This document shows positions 17,124-26,500 of a stretch of 47,384 bases of DNA, in pieces. Source of the stretch: Bacillota bacterium (GTDB lineage: Bacteria > Bacillota > Clostridia > Lachnospirales > Lachnospiraceae); the NCBI GenBank assembly GCA_029224465.1, contig JAQXUQ010000011.1:1-47384 (forward strand). Reading direction: 5' to 3'. The notes below the pieces were generated by a model, which saw nothing but the letters and a program-made list of their open reading frames with translations, was not told the DNA's origin and made no database searches. How positions within the stretch are numbered: the stretch's first letter is position 1; each line of letters opens with the position of its first letter. A program made the translations under genes and the position numbers.

Positions 17124-17746
17124 AACAGCCGATTTACTTCCGACTGGATATTCAGATAATTATATCCTGCCGCAATCAGGCGCTTCTTACGCTCGGCTCC
17201 GTTTCCCCATTTACCTGCAATTACTTCTTTGGCAATCTCGGTATAAGAACCACCGGATTGGCTGTATTTCGGAACACCGTACCCTCGAATAAATCTTCCG
17301 TTCACCTTAATGTGTCTGCGTTTCACGGAATCGGAATAATTTCCTTCAATCACGGTAATTGTAGTACCGGATACCTTTTCGACAATTCCAACATGGTCTG
17401 CGACTCCAACGTCATTACCTACACCGGAATCCTGCCAGTCATAGAAAATAACGTCTCCCGGAGACGGTACATACGCATCGTTTTCTACCCACGAGCCGAT
17501 CTTCTTGAACAAATTGATCATCTGTTCACAACCGCACTCTGTCGGAATGATTGCTGTATATCCACAGACAATAGACACTGCCGATACAAACGTGGCACAC
17601 CAAGAGTCAGTATATTTTACAATATAATTTCTCGCAAGCGGTCTGTGCTGATTATAAATGTCAATAATCGCTCGATGAGAACCGTCTGCTTCTTTTCTTC
17701 CAAGCCACTTCTGAGCCTGTTTTACAACTACATCTCTCGAATACAT
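17117..17746 (-). CDS. Phage endolysin: CHAP amidase/endopeptidase with Cpl-7 wall-binding domain
   Basis: A 209-residue lysin that cleaves host peptidoglycan at lysis. The CHAP domain (about 1-150) has the nucleophile in SWCATFVSAV (Cys near residue 49), the His in ADHVGIVEK and the acidic partner in VIEGNYSDSVKRR. The C-terminal IAKEVIAGKWGNGAERKKRL (about 168-187) followed by AAGYNYLNIQSEVNRLL is a single CW_7/Cpl-7 wall-binding repeat. There is no signal peptide, so it depends on the holin upstream. Confidence 0.92.
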   Translation of the reverse strand: MYSRDVVVKQAQKWLGRKEADGSHRAIIDIYNQHRPLARNYIVKYTDSWCATFVSAVSIVCGYTAIIPTECGCEQMINLFKKIGSWVENDAYVPSPGDVIFYDWQDSGVGNDVGVADHVGIVEKVSGTTITVIEGNYSDSVKRRHIKVNGRFIRGYGVPKYSQSGGSYTEIAKEVIAGKWGNGAERKKRLIAAGYNYLNIQSEVNRLLK

Positions 17747-17786
17747 TCTCTCAACCCCCTTCCCTCATTATTAGATAGATGAAAGA

Positions 17787-18044
17787 TCACCTCTCTTTCG
17801 GCTTACTATAGGTCATTGCCTGTGTGCTGTCTGATAATCCTGCTGTAGTAGGGTCAGTAACTACACCCAAGATGGACAATACCGCAAATGCCGCATTGAT
17901 TATTGCAGTCAATTCCTGTCCGAGTACACCGAAATCCCACTTATATCCAAACGGTACAAGCACCGTCTGAATCAGTAAAAGCACAGCAGGAATCAGCGCA
18001 AGCCAAAAATTCTTATTCTTAATTCTCACTTTCCAGTTAATCAT
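17787..18044 (-). CDS. Phage holin, phi-LC3 type
   Basis: An 85-residue membrane protein. MINWKVRIKNKNFWLALIPA is the phi-LC3 holin signature. Two transmembrane segments (about 13-33 and 46-64) are visible, with a charged C-terminus (YSKPKER). It permits endolysin release. The start overlaps the stop of the upstream membrane protein by four bases and the endolysin follows, forming a lysis cassette. Confidence 0.9.
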   Translation of the reverse strand: MINWKVRIKNKNFWLALIPAVLLLIQTVLVPFGYKWDFGVLGQELTAIINAAFAVLSILGVVTDPTTAGLSDSTQAMTYSKPKER

Positions 18045-18391
18045 TTAATCAATCCTTTCGTTTCGGTAAGATATTCGTACATGTCATTGCGTCTGCGTTG
18101 TAACTCGTCCTTGTTATCACCACTGATTAGCGCATCCATGATTGCCAGTAAACTGTTTTGCATTACTGTGCTGCCCTTGTCTACTCGATCAAAGTGCTCG
18201 TTTCCGGCATTTAATCTTGCATCAACGGTTTTCTGCCACGCCTCTAGTGCATCAAGTCTGTTGTTCTGTGTTTTATTGGGTTTAGCGGCACTTTTTCCAA
18301 GATTGACGCTAAGTAGAATAACCGAATAGACGAGGGTAATACATTGCAAGACGATTACCACATCACGGATTATTTCAATCATTTGATTCAA
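18041..18391 (-). CDS. Small membrane protein of the lysis module
   Basis: A 116-residue protein with one N-terminal transmembrane helix (VVIVLQCITLVYSVILLSV, about 11-29) and a hydrophilic, predicted helical tail. The start is TTG at 18391 with AGAGG nine bases upstream; an ATG three codons in lacks good spacing. It is translationally coupled to the holin. It could be a holin partner or antiholin, but I do not recognise the family with certainty. An inversion-type site (18419-18444) lies just upstream. Confidence 0.65.
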   Translation of the reverse strand: MNQMIEIIRDVVIVLQCITLVYSVILLSVNLGKSAAKPNKTQNNRLDALEAWQKTVDARLNAGNEHFDRVDKGSTVMQNSLLAIMDALISGDNKDELQRRRNDMYEYLTETKGLIK

Positions 18392-18418
18392 AAACTATAC
18401 CTCTCTTCATATTTAATT

Positions 18419-18444
18419 ATTCGCTAAACAACGGTTTAGCGAAT
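18419..18444 (+). repeat. Recombination-type 26-bp dyad site A (silent cassette end)
   Basis: A perfect palindrome apart from its four central bases: arms ATTCGCTAAAC and GTTTAGCGAAT around AACG. Half-site positions TAAAC...GGTTT align in register with the Hin/Gin/Cin crossover sites as I recall them. It matches site B at 20 of 26 bases, with an 11-base identical core, in inverted orientation. Confidence 0.6.
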
Positions 18445-18688
18445 GGTCGCAACGATTCACCGATACATATTCGATATGTAAGGTCTTGGCAAGCAGGATC
18501 AAGCGCCGGTGAAATCGATATCAGAATTATTGTTACCAAAAACGGCAGACAAGTTTATGATACGGGCAATTTTAGACCTTATAATACGGCTTCCAAGGAA
18601 TTTGACTGCTAATTATACCGTTAAAGTGAAATATGCTACTCCGCCGAGGCTCCATGACGGCGTGGGATATCTCACATTGACAGTGTAA
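18419..18688 (+). pseudogene. Silent, inverted alternative C-terminus of the tail-fibre gene (frameshifted)
   Basis: The plus strand carries a start-less coding stretch opposite to all neighbours. From site A it reads SLNNGLANGRNDSPIHIRYV and continues IRIIVTKNGRQVYDTGNF to TAA at 18610. One base out of frame the sequence continues TANYTVKVKYATPPRLHDGV to TAA at 18686, so a one-base insertion in the TTT at 18601-18603 probably broke it. Its first residues align with NNGFANGYNN of the fibre gene, in the same codon register across the core. The two stops face each other nine bases apart. This fits a silent C-terminal cassette. Confidence 0.65.
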
Positions 18689-18697
18689 TGAGTTTGC

Positions 18698-19303
18698 TTA
18701 ATATGAAACAATGCCAATCGAACACTGATTATCATTTACGTTATTTGCCCTAACCGTAAATGTTCCCTGATTAATTCCACTCACCTTGTATATTTTCATT
18801 GCGTATAAAGGTGTTCCAAAATTACGTTTTCCATCATATAGCTTTACATATGCCCCCGATGAAATGGTTATGTCCGATGGCGAACTAACAGAACTCCAAA
18901 AATATACAAAAACGAGTGCTCGTCCGCTTGTAATTTGAGTGCTAATAGACGTTATCCCCATGTTACCCGCAGATATTTGAGGGTTTACATTGTTATAACC
19001 GTTCGCAAAACCGTTGTTATACGCATCGTTCCACATTTGAGACTTCTTAGCGTCATCGACAGCTATACGAATTTCCGGCGCCCAACTCTGACCGTCTGAA
19101 CGATAACAACCTTCGGGAATTCCGTTTACAGCATAGTATCCGTTTCCGCTTCCCATGCTTTTCGTGTACTGATACTGTCCTCTGTCTGGCATCGTACCCG
19201 CGATATTCACACCTTTATCAGAAGAGAACGTCTTCCCCGCCAAGACGTTCTCTGCTGTTGCACTCCCGACCGCACCTCTGCGGCCGCACATTACGCTACC
19301 CAT
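18698..19303 (-). CDS. Phage tail fibre-like protein with switchable C-terminus
   Basis: A 201-residue protein. The N-terminal half (ATAENVLAGKTFSSDKGVNI and GTMPDRGQY, then NGYYAVNGIPEGCYRSDGQS) is the kind of repeat found in tail-fibre proteins of Lachnospiraceae prophages. The C-terminal half after residue about 96 (NNGFANGYNN) is beta-rich and probably receptor binding. Site B at 19001-19026 lies exactly at that junction, so inversion would replace the last 100 or so residues. ATG at 19303 has GAGGAG upstream. The role is inferred from position after the baseplate genes and from composition. Confidence 0.75.
   Translation of the reverse strand: MGSVMCGRRGAVGSATAENVLAGKTFSSDKGVNIAGTMPDRGQYQYTKSMGSGNGYYAVNGIPEGCYRSDGQSWAPEIRIAVDDAKKSQMWNDAYNNGFANGYNNVNPQISAGNMGITSISTQITSGRALVFVYFWSSVSSPSDITISSGAYVKLYDGKRNFGTPLYAMKIYKVSGINQGTFTVRANNVNDNQCSIGIVSY
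19001..19026 (-). repeat. Recombination-type 26-bp dyad site B (inside fibre gene)
   Basis: Read on the minus strand: ATGCGTATAAC, AACG, GTTTTGCGAAC. It shares the core AACAACGGTTT and GCGAA with site A, and both have the same central AC dinucleotide when read in the coding sense. In the fibre gene it encodes AYNNGFAN. Confidence 0.55.
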
Positions 19304-19305
19304 AC

Positions 19306-19443
19306 TTATTTCTCCTCTTCATCAATCAGGTCTTCAAGATCGAGGTCAATGAGCATCTGCTTTACCTGCGGCTTGATTCTTGCAGGTACAGAAGAATACG
19401 TTCTCTTTCCCTTTACAATGAGTGCTACATAAATAACTGCCAT
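19306..19443 (-). CDS. CD1375-like small phage protein (copy 1)
   Basis: A 45-residue protein MAVIYVALIVKGKRTYSSVP followed by an acidic tail. It resembles CD1375-family proteins found at the distal tail end of clostridial prophages (XxIYxxLIxxGxxTxxxVP). ATG at 19443 is chosen because GAGGG precedes it and because it starts the family match; the frame also opens at 19494, overlapping the previous gene. Function unknown. Confidence 0.6.
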   Translation of the reverse strand: MAVIYVALIVKGKRTYSSVPARIKPQVKQMLIDLDLEDLIDEEEK

Positions 19444-19490
19444 ATCTTCCCTCTCTTTCTTTATGATAAAAAGTTTAATGAGTGACCAAA

Positions 19491-19601
19491 TCATTTATTT
19501 CCCTCAAGAAGTTTCTTTACTTCTTCTCGCCGTGCTTCGGGAACACTTTCCAGTGTTCTAACGCCCTTCCTTATAAGTGCCGCATAAATCTTTGCCATCA
19601 T
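19491..19601 (-). CDS. CD1375-like small phage protein (copy 2)
   Basis: A 36-residue protein (MMAKIYAALIRKGVRTLESV, then PEARREEVKKLLEGNK). It is a shorter paralogue of its neighbour, sharing IY.ALI.KG.RT...VP. The ATG overlaps the stop of the upstream gene (ATGA) and its own TGA overlaps the ATG at 19494. Function unknown. Confidence 0.6.
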   Translation of the reverse strand: MMAKIYAALIRKGVRTLESVPEARREEVKKLLEGNK

Positions 19602-20011
19602 TTCGTCCCTTCCGTAGGAATTACCATTTCATAAACTTCCGCTATCGCTTCCTGTATCGGTGTTAGAGATTCATCAATCTTGCTCTGCATCGTAGTAGGA
19701 ATCGCTTCGGCTTCTGTTTTCAGCTGACTGACCGATACTTGCATCGCACTGAGAACTTCATCTGTTTTCTCTTCTTTCGTCTGTCCGGTGTAGTGATAAA
19801 TTCTGCTAATCACTTCATCGTATGCAGGTTTTTCCGGTTCATCTGTAACGGTCATGGTCAATTTAAAATCTTTTGTAATCTGCTTTTCCACCACGTGAGT
19901 TTTGGCCGGAATCGTGTCGTGATGTTTGATTTCTTTATCTTCAAGCCACCCATGTACAAGATCGATCTTATCTTCGGAGATTACTTTTCCACTTTCATCG
20001 TAATATGTCAT
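19598..20011 (-). CDS. Phage tail-region protein, unknown
   Basis: A 137-residue protein. MTYYDESGKVISEDKIDLVH starts it, a beta-rich region follows, and the C-terminal third is helical (EVLSAMQVSVSQLKTEAEAI). It lies between the baseplate-type proteins and the CD1375-like genes, a place often taken by small tail-fibre accessory proteins. I do not recognise a family. Confidence 0.65.
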   Translation of the reverse strand: MTYYDESGKVISEDKIDLVHGWLEDKEIKHHDTIPAKTHVVEKQITKDFKLTMTVTDEPEKPAYDEVISRIYHYTGQTKEEKTDEVLSAMQVSVSQLKTEAEAIPTTMQSKIDESLTPIQEAIAEVYEMVIPTEGTK

Positions 20012-20023
20012 CTCGCTCTCCTG

Positions 20024-20506
20024 TTAATTCATGATGTTTCTCTGTGTCAGTAACAGTGTCAAATCCACCGAGGGCTTGTTATCGTAGCAATATAAGGTTA
20101 TCTTTCCTGCCGATGTGACACCGCCGCAGATATAGGACATCTGAACCATTTTCGTTCTATCTGCATCTGCATCACCACTAAGCTTGATTTCCGGTGAACC
20201 GAAATCATCATTTGCTGTCACACTAGATACGGAAATTTCCTGCGTATAAGGCGCGCTCGATGACCATTCCGATGCAGGTACAGATATCTGAATTGTTCGT
20301 GTACTCTTTACCGTACCCATGAGCGTATTGATTGCGCCGTTCATCTTATTGGCATCTTTAGCGCCAAAGAAAGATTTTTCCTTATTGGAATATTGTGTTA
20401 CGTCTTGGAATGAAATGGTTCCATCGTCGTTCGTGACTTCCGTATATTTCTTCAATCCCGACCATACAGCATCGGTATAATCTGTCGGCAAGCTTTCCCA
20501 CGCCAT
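20024..20506 (-). CDS. Phage tail-region protein, unknown
   Basis: A 160-residue protein starting MAWESLPTDYTDAVWSGLKK, a recurrent start in prophage tail regions of gut Firmicutes. A C-terminal beta-rich domain carries VSVTANDDFGSPEIK-like strands; the repeated short Ser/Thr/Asp patches suggest a virion surface domain. It shares one base with the stop of the gene upstream (TAATG). Probably a baseplate or fibre-attachment component. Confidence 0.6.
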   Translation of the reverse strand: MAWESLPTDYTDAVWSGLKKYTEVTNDDGTISFQDVTQYSNKEKSFFGAKDANKMNGAINTLMGTVKSTRTIQISVPASEWSSSAPYTQEISVSSVTANDDFGSPEIKLSGDADADRTKMVQMSYICGGVTSAGKITLYCYDNKPSVDLTLLLTQRNIMN

Positions 20507-20940
20507 TACAACTGTCCCCCCTTATCGCCAAAGTTCCAAGTAAACATCCGTCTTCCGTCGTGCTGATTCATCAGACGGTTATAAATGTCAAGTTCCGCAC
20601 TCTCAATACGATTCAACTCATTGAAATCAATAAATGCGCCGTTATCATTGAAGCGTTGCAACTCTCCGTAATTCTGTACTACGGTATTTCTGTTTACCGT
20701 CTCGAGGTTCCGTTCGATCGTATTGATCTCATCTGCATACGGATAATCTGCATAAGTCTTGTCATCTGAGACTTTTTCTAAGGAGAAGTCTTCATACATA
20801 CGAACAGCAAAATCCCGCAGATAAATTAGATTGTTTTTAATCCGGTTAAAATCAACTGCGTTAAATCTGTCACCGATATAATTTCCGCTTAGATTAACAC
20901 CGCCGTGCCAATCAGTTTTCGGTGTCTGCCATTCTGCCAT
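20506..20940 (-). CDS. Phage tail-region protein, unknown
   Basis: A 144-residue protein starting MAEWQTPKTDWHGGVNLSGN. It is rich in Tyr, Asn and Asp with helical segments, and has no transmembrane region. It sits directly after the large baseplate protein and is translationally coupled to the next gene. The start motif with W.TPK.DW is common in small proteins next to phage baseplate genes. Function is inferred from position only. Confidence 0.6.
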   Translation of the reverse strand: MAEWQTPKTDWHGGVNLSGNYIGDRFNAVDFNRIKNNLIYLRDFAVRMYEDFSLEKVSDDKTYADYPYADEINTIERNLETVNRNTVVQNYGELQRFNDNGAFIDFNELNRIESAELDIYNRLMNQHDGRRMFTWNFGDKGGQL

Positions 20941-20943
20941 GTA

Positions 20944-23193
20944 CTATCCTTCCTGCCGTCTCGCCGTGATCTTTCCGCCAAACGCGCCGTCAAACGTAAG
21001 AGTGTTCCGGTACACATTTACCTTCATATTGTTGTGGAACTCATTATCTTGATAAATAATGTCATTCACATCCAGTTCGGGATATCCCCTGTAATCGTAT
21101 TCATACTCGATACCCGATTTGTAGTAGTCACCTATCCACGTGGCGAGGTCTGTTGCGACACTCATATCGCTAATCAAAGGATTTTCCCACTTGATTGTTT
21201 TACCTCGCACATTCAGTGAATTTACGGCATATTTTTCAACAATCGCATATCGGTGTCCGGTAATCTCCATTCGATAGGAACCTGCGACACTATATTTCAC
21301 AGTAACGTAATACGCTCCGCTCTCGGTGATAGATATTCCTTCTACCTTGGTTCCTTCTCCACCTTCAACAATCGTTGAAAGTGATGCCGTATACCCATAG
21401 GACGCTTCGCCTAGATAATAAGTAACGACATCTCCGGTCTTGACCGTAACATTCTCTGATATCAGACTTTCTTCCTTGTCGCTGTTTTGATAGCTATAGC
21501 AAGGTACGATAACTTCTTTGACCTGTTCCTGCTTGATCGCTTTCGGAGAGGAAAGCATATCGGTTCGGGTCATTTTAAAATCCGATATGTCACCGAACGT
21601 GAAATTGTTTAAAACAATTCTGCTATATGGTTCCTTAGTTCCGGTGAATTCGATCTTCATCGTGTCAAAATCATCGAAATCGTGGATGACGATTAACCGT
21701 TGCGTAATTTCAAAATCATCCGTTACGTTATAATCTGCAACCAACTCACCGTTATTGTAAGTGTGGATTACGATACCGGACGGTAAAGCATTACCAAAGA
21801 CCATGGACACACCGTAGTACATAGACTGCGCTTCCTGTACAATCGTAACAACCGGATTACTTGTAAATTTTCCGCTTGCGTCTGACTGCTGCTTGGAAAC
21901 AAATCCGGTGTGAACCGTTCCCTTCAACGATCTCGGAATAAAATACATCCTGCCATCTGCCGTAACATAATTCGTAGCAAAGGACGCATATTCATCCTTA
22001 ACCGTTGTGTCGGTGATAGATTTTACATTAGAGTACGTGGATTCATCTGTTGACGATACAGACGTAATCTTAGGTTTGAAATTAGATTTGATTTGAATTT
22101 TCCCTGTGCGAGTCTGAGATAAGACGCATCTGCAAGCGTTTGCTATAATCTGTAACGCTTCCTTGTGCTTTACTCTAGGCAAGGGATTCTTCGTATAGAG
22201 ATTTTTTAAACGTGGGTCTAAATAATAAACGTCTTCTCCTGCGTCTTGCAGTACCTTTACGGCTAAATCAAAATAGCTGATGCCGTTCGGGTAATACTGA
22301 CCTTTATAGTATTCAGAACCCATGTTTCGGAAAACATCTTGACAGCGAATCGTCGCTGAATAATCATCTGATTCCCACTCGGAACAGAGCAGATGGTTTC
22401 CTCTTATCCATTCTACATCATCTTGGTCTGAAATTCTATAGCCATAGAAAATATCCATTTCCTGTCCGGTTTCCAAGAAATTGATTGCCGAATCGGGATT
22501 ATCCACATTGAAATACTGATCGTAGTTTTGAAGCTTTACCGAAAAATCAATCTGCGGTACGTCCGCTCCAATCGGTGAAACATAACTTTCAAGCGAACTG
22601 TCGATGATATCATTGTTTTTATAAATCAGACCATAACCAAATCGAATCGAGTAAATCCGAAGTCTGGCATGCTCATGCTTCATCTTGTAAAAGACAAATT
22701 TTACGATCGTTGTATCATTCAGTACCTTCTCGGTCGAAAACTCGGATTTATCGTTTCCACGAAATTCAATCGTCTGTCCGGTACTTCCGATCATATCGAA
22801 ATCCACCGGATAATTTTCACCGAAATTGATTGTGATTCCCTTAAAATCAATAGCGACCGTATGCAGATTGATTGTTAATTCGTACTGCTTGGCTGAAACC
22901 AAGTCTAATCCAACGAGTCCTGTATTATAGTATGAGCCGTTATGCTGTCTCGGGAGAAAGAACATTGAACCGTCCACCTTGGAAAAATCCTCTTCCAGTG
23001 TGGCATATACTGTATCGTCTTTCTGATCTCCAAATACATTCGACACATTGGAATAATACGAGAACTCGCCGCTGTCGATCTTGGCTTTTGCCTGTGCCTC
23101 TTGGTTAATCAATCCGAAGGAAATCATGATGTATCCACGGTCTCTATTCAGTTCACGTATTTTTTCTCTGTATGTTTGTGAGACCTTCTGCAT
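20944..23193 (-). CDS. Large phage tail/baseplate protein with duplicated beta module
   Basis: A 749-residue protein after the tape measure and a 123-residue protein. Two stretches resemble each other: DGSMFFLPR (74-82) with FKGITINFGENYPVDFD, and DGRMYFIPR (about 415) with YYGVSMVFGNALPSG. This suggests a duplicated carbohydrate-binding-type beta sandwich. Between them lies a tail-hub-like region (VSPIGADVPQIDFSVKLQNY). Position and size fit the tail-associated or baseplate protein that contacts the host surface. It ends in TAG. Confidence 0.75.
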   Translation of the reverse strand: MQKVSQTYREKIRELNRDRGYIMISFGLINQEAQAKAKIDSGEFSYYSNVSNVFGDQKDDTVYATLEEDFSKVDGSMFFLPRQHNGSYYNTGLVGLDLVSAKQYELTINLHTVAIDFKGITINFGENYPVDFDMIGSTGQTIEFRGNDKSEFSTEKVLNDTTIVKFVFYKMKHEHARLRIYSIRFGYGLIYKNNDIIDSSLESYVSPIGADVPQIDFSVKLQNYDQYFNVDNPDSAINFLETGQEMDIFYGYRISDQDDVEWIRGNHLLCSEWESDDYSATIRCQDVFRNMGSEYYKGQYYPNGISYFDLAVKVLQDAGEDVYYLDPRLKNLYTKNPLPRVKHKEALQIIANACRCVLSQTRTGKIQIKSNFKPKITSVSSTDESTYSNVKSITDTTVKDEYASFATNYVTADGRMYFIPRSLKGTVHTGFVSKQQSDASGKFTSNPVVTIVQEAQSMYYGVSMVFGNALPSGIVIHTYNNGELVADYNVTDDFEITQRLIVIHDFDDFDTMKIEFTGTKEPYSRIVLNNFTFGDISDFKMTRTDMLSSPKAIKQEQVKEVIVPCYSYQNSDKEESLISENVTVKTGDVVTYYLGEASYGYTASLSTIVEGGEGTKVEGISITESGAYYVTVKYSVAGSYRMEITGHRYAIVEKYAVNSLNVRGKTIKWENPLISDMSVATDLATWIGDYYKSGIEYEYDYRGYPELDVNDIIYQDNEFHNNMKVNVYRNTLTFDGAFGGKITARRQEG

Positions 23194-23197
23194 ATCA

Positions 23198-23569
23198 TCA
23201 TTCTCCGGTATCGATTAAATTAAATTTACAATGAATATAGTGTGTAGGATGACCGTTCTTATCAACCCAATACGGCTGTGCGTTTCTGTCTCCCGGATAC
23301 ATCTTGATTGTCTTGCGCCCATTGGAAACAGGGTCTTCAAAAGTGACATATACGAAAAAGTGATTCAGCGATTGAAGAATCCTGCTCCAAGTTTCAGCGG
23401 GCAGATAAGGCCATTCAAGACCGTCTATTTTATACTGATCTCGTCCGACCCTCTGCCCGACAACCACGCCATTGGCGTTTCGACCGGAATCTACTACGGT
23501 TGATACAGTGACACTCACACCACGTTTCGGATACGGCAGTTCATAGCCGTTAATCGCAATATACGCCAT
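23198..23569 (-). CDS. Small tail protein next to the tape measure
   Basis: A 123-residue protein starting MAYIAINGYELPYPKRGVSV. It is beta-rich, with VYVTFEDPVSNGRKTIKMYP and a closing CKFNLIDTGE. It follows the tape measure gene by two bases, where the distal tail or an equivalent small hub protein is expected. No residue motif allows a firmer assignment. Confidence 0.6.
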   Translation of the reverse strand: MAYIAINGYELPYPKRGVSVTVSTVVDSGRNANGVVVGQRVGRDQYKIDGLEWPYLPAETWSRILQSLNHFFVYVTFEDPVSNGRKTIKMYPGDRNAQPYWVDKNGHPTHYIHCKFNLIDTGE

Positions 23570-23571
23570 GT

Positions 23572-26500
23572 TTATTTCTCCGTAACAAATCTATAACCGT
23601 TCGCATTTCTTTGTGTTACAACTGCGTCTGAAACAGTACGATTGCCAATTTGAACAACGGTCTGTTCTTTTTTGTTCGCCTGTCTCCGAATGTCTTCTGA
23701 CATCTGACGCATCATTGGCTCCATGTACTCTTCGTAGAACTCTGCCATACCTTCCTTATATCCGTTAACTGCGATTTCCGCCTGTTTCGTAACAGATACA
23801 TTATCAACGCCCATGAACGAGGTGCTGTCCGCAAATTTCACGGAAGAAGTGTCAACGACAAAATCCGCACGAACAACCGGCTGATATCCGTTTATCTTCT
23901 GAAGCCAAGAATCCATGGTCTTGAAAGATTGCGGAATCATGTTATCGAGACCGATGTTAAAACCTTCTACAACATAAGAGCCTATCTGTTTGAAGGTCTT
24001 AGAAGGTGAATGTTCATCCAAGGCTTTCATCGCTTCTTCGATAATGCTTCGGCTGAACTCACGTATCTTGCTCTGTGCCTTTGACCATAAGCCGCCGTCC
24101 GAAGAACCGTCTATAAACCCTCGAATTACATTCTTTCCGATCTCAACAAAATGGTCATAAAGACTTCTTCCATCCGGTCTGTTAAACCAATCAATAACAT
24201 TTCTGCCCCAACTGTTCATTACAGACTGTGTGGATATATAGTTCGCAAGAACTCCGTTTCGGAAACCGTCTACTATGTCTTTTCCGTACTTCTCAAACGT
24301 GACACGATTGACCGCTCCAAATCCGTTATCTACGAACCACTTCTTCACATTGGTGGCCCACTGGACTATCACACCGTTCTGACTCATGCTGCTGGAAGTG
24401 ATTGCACTGTTGAATCCAGTAACAACCGTCTTGGCATAGTTTCCGAATGTTGTCTTTTCGATCGAGCCGAATTTCGTACCCGAAAACCACGTTTTAATGC
24501 TGTTTGCCCATGTCACAAACACGGCCTGTGTAGCGGTCATCGCGGTTGCGATTCCGTTATTGAATCCGGTGACAATGTTCATACCAAACTGAATGAAAAC
24601 CTGCGGATTCAGCATTGTCGTGAACGCTGTCTGCACGCTCGTTGCAAACTGACTGATCATTGCGTTCGCAGATTCCATTCCGGCAAGAAGTCCGCTATTC
24701 AGACCTTCCACATTTCGAGAACCGAGCTGTGTAAACTTGGAAACAATACCAGTTCCCTCAAACCACGACACCATGTTCACAGCAAGTCCGGTTATAGCGT
24801 TCTGTATCTTTGCTGACCCTTCATTAATGCCGTTGATAAGACCTTCTATAGAATACTCACCAACCGACTTGAACTCGGTCGAAGGGGAATGAATACCAAG
24901 AGCATCTCTGAATCCCTGTACAAATCCTCCGCAGAAATCAGAAACGCCTTTTTTCAGACCGTTCCATGCATCTCTGATGCCGTTCATCAGACCACTAACA
25001 ATGTCTGTTCCAAGTTCATAGAGCTTCTTCGGCAACTGTTTAAAGATACCTACAATCTCGGTAACAATTTTCTGTACCTCGACACGTGCGGTTGCTATCA
25101 TTTCGGACGCCCATGCAATAATCTTCGGTACAGCATCAATGATCGCCGTATAAATCTTGCCCGGAAGCTCGGAAAACCAGTTGAACACGTTGGTGCTGAT
25201 TTCCGTAACTTTCGTTCCGAATGTGGAAAGCATGTTCGCTCCCCATGTGATTACGAAATCAATCGCACCGATGATTGCCGACCAAATCTTGCCGGGAAGC
25301 TGTGCGAACCACGCACGAACATTTTCGATAATGATCGGAATATTGGTTTGCAGAGTAGTTCCGACATTTACTACCCAATTTACAATCGTTCCAAGTGCAT
25401 TGCCGAGAGCATACCCGATTTTTCCGGGTAACTGTGCGAACCAATCGCTGATCGCTTGAACGACCTGTGAAATTTTACCCGGAACGCCCTCAAAGAAAGC
25501 AATCATGCCATTCCAAGTATTCACAAAGAAATCAGATACTTTATTCCAAACACCGTGGAACCATTCTGGTATATTCTCAAAGAACGGTACTACCGTCCCT
25601 TCAAACCAAGCAGGAACCGTTGATGTAAAGAAATCGGTAATCTTATCCCAATTCTGAATAATCAGAATGATGCCGTCTGTAATCAGTCCAACTGCCAGTC
25701 CGACCAGTGTTCCAATTCCCGGAGCGATTGCAGTTCCTGCCGCCGCAAGAATTGTTGCAACACCGGTACCTGCGAGTGTGGAGCCAATCGGTATAACTGC
25801 CGCACTAATCAAGCTGAGACCGTTCTTGACGGCATCAATGATGCCGCCGATATACATCGGGATACCTGCGATAATTGCCCCTGCCGCCGCAGATAAAATT
25901 GCCGCCGCTAAAGCAGGACTCTCTAAGCCAAGATTGATCGTTGCGTTCAAGAGCAAATCCTGTAACGCTGTAGAAATCGACGTTCCGATTGTAGTTCCTA
26001 GTTCTGTCCGACCGAACCCTTTGAGTGCAATAGCAAGACCGCCTAAGAATTGAACCGCATTGACCACCAAAGCAATCTTGTCTACGGCATCCCAATTTCC
26101 GGTCTTGATCGCTTTCATAACCTCATCCAACTGACGAAGAATTCCAAGCAGGCCAGTGAAAGTTAGACCTGTACCAACCAAGAGAAGGTTTTGTTTCAAG
26201 AATCCGATGCCTGTGATAATATCGGCTACGCCCTCAAGAGCAGTCAGTACAACATTAGAATTAAATCCATTAATCTTCCAACTTGCGATCGCCGCTACGA
26301 TCTCTCCGACACCCTGTACGACTTTGAGCGCACCGCCGATTTTCCAAGAACCCATCATGATCAGTGCGTCACCGACCATGCCGATAAATGACGAAATCAC
26401 CCCCATCACGTTATAGAGGTTGAAGCCGTTTTCCATAATATCGGATATATATCGCTTCATCTTGACGATATCGCCGAGGAAAGCGAGTAGTCCGGCCAGA

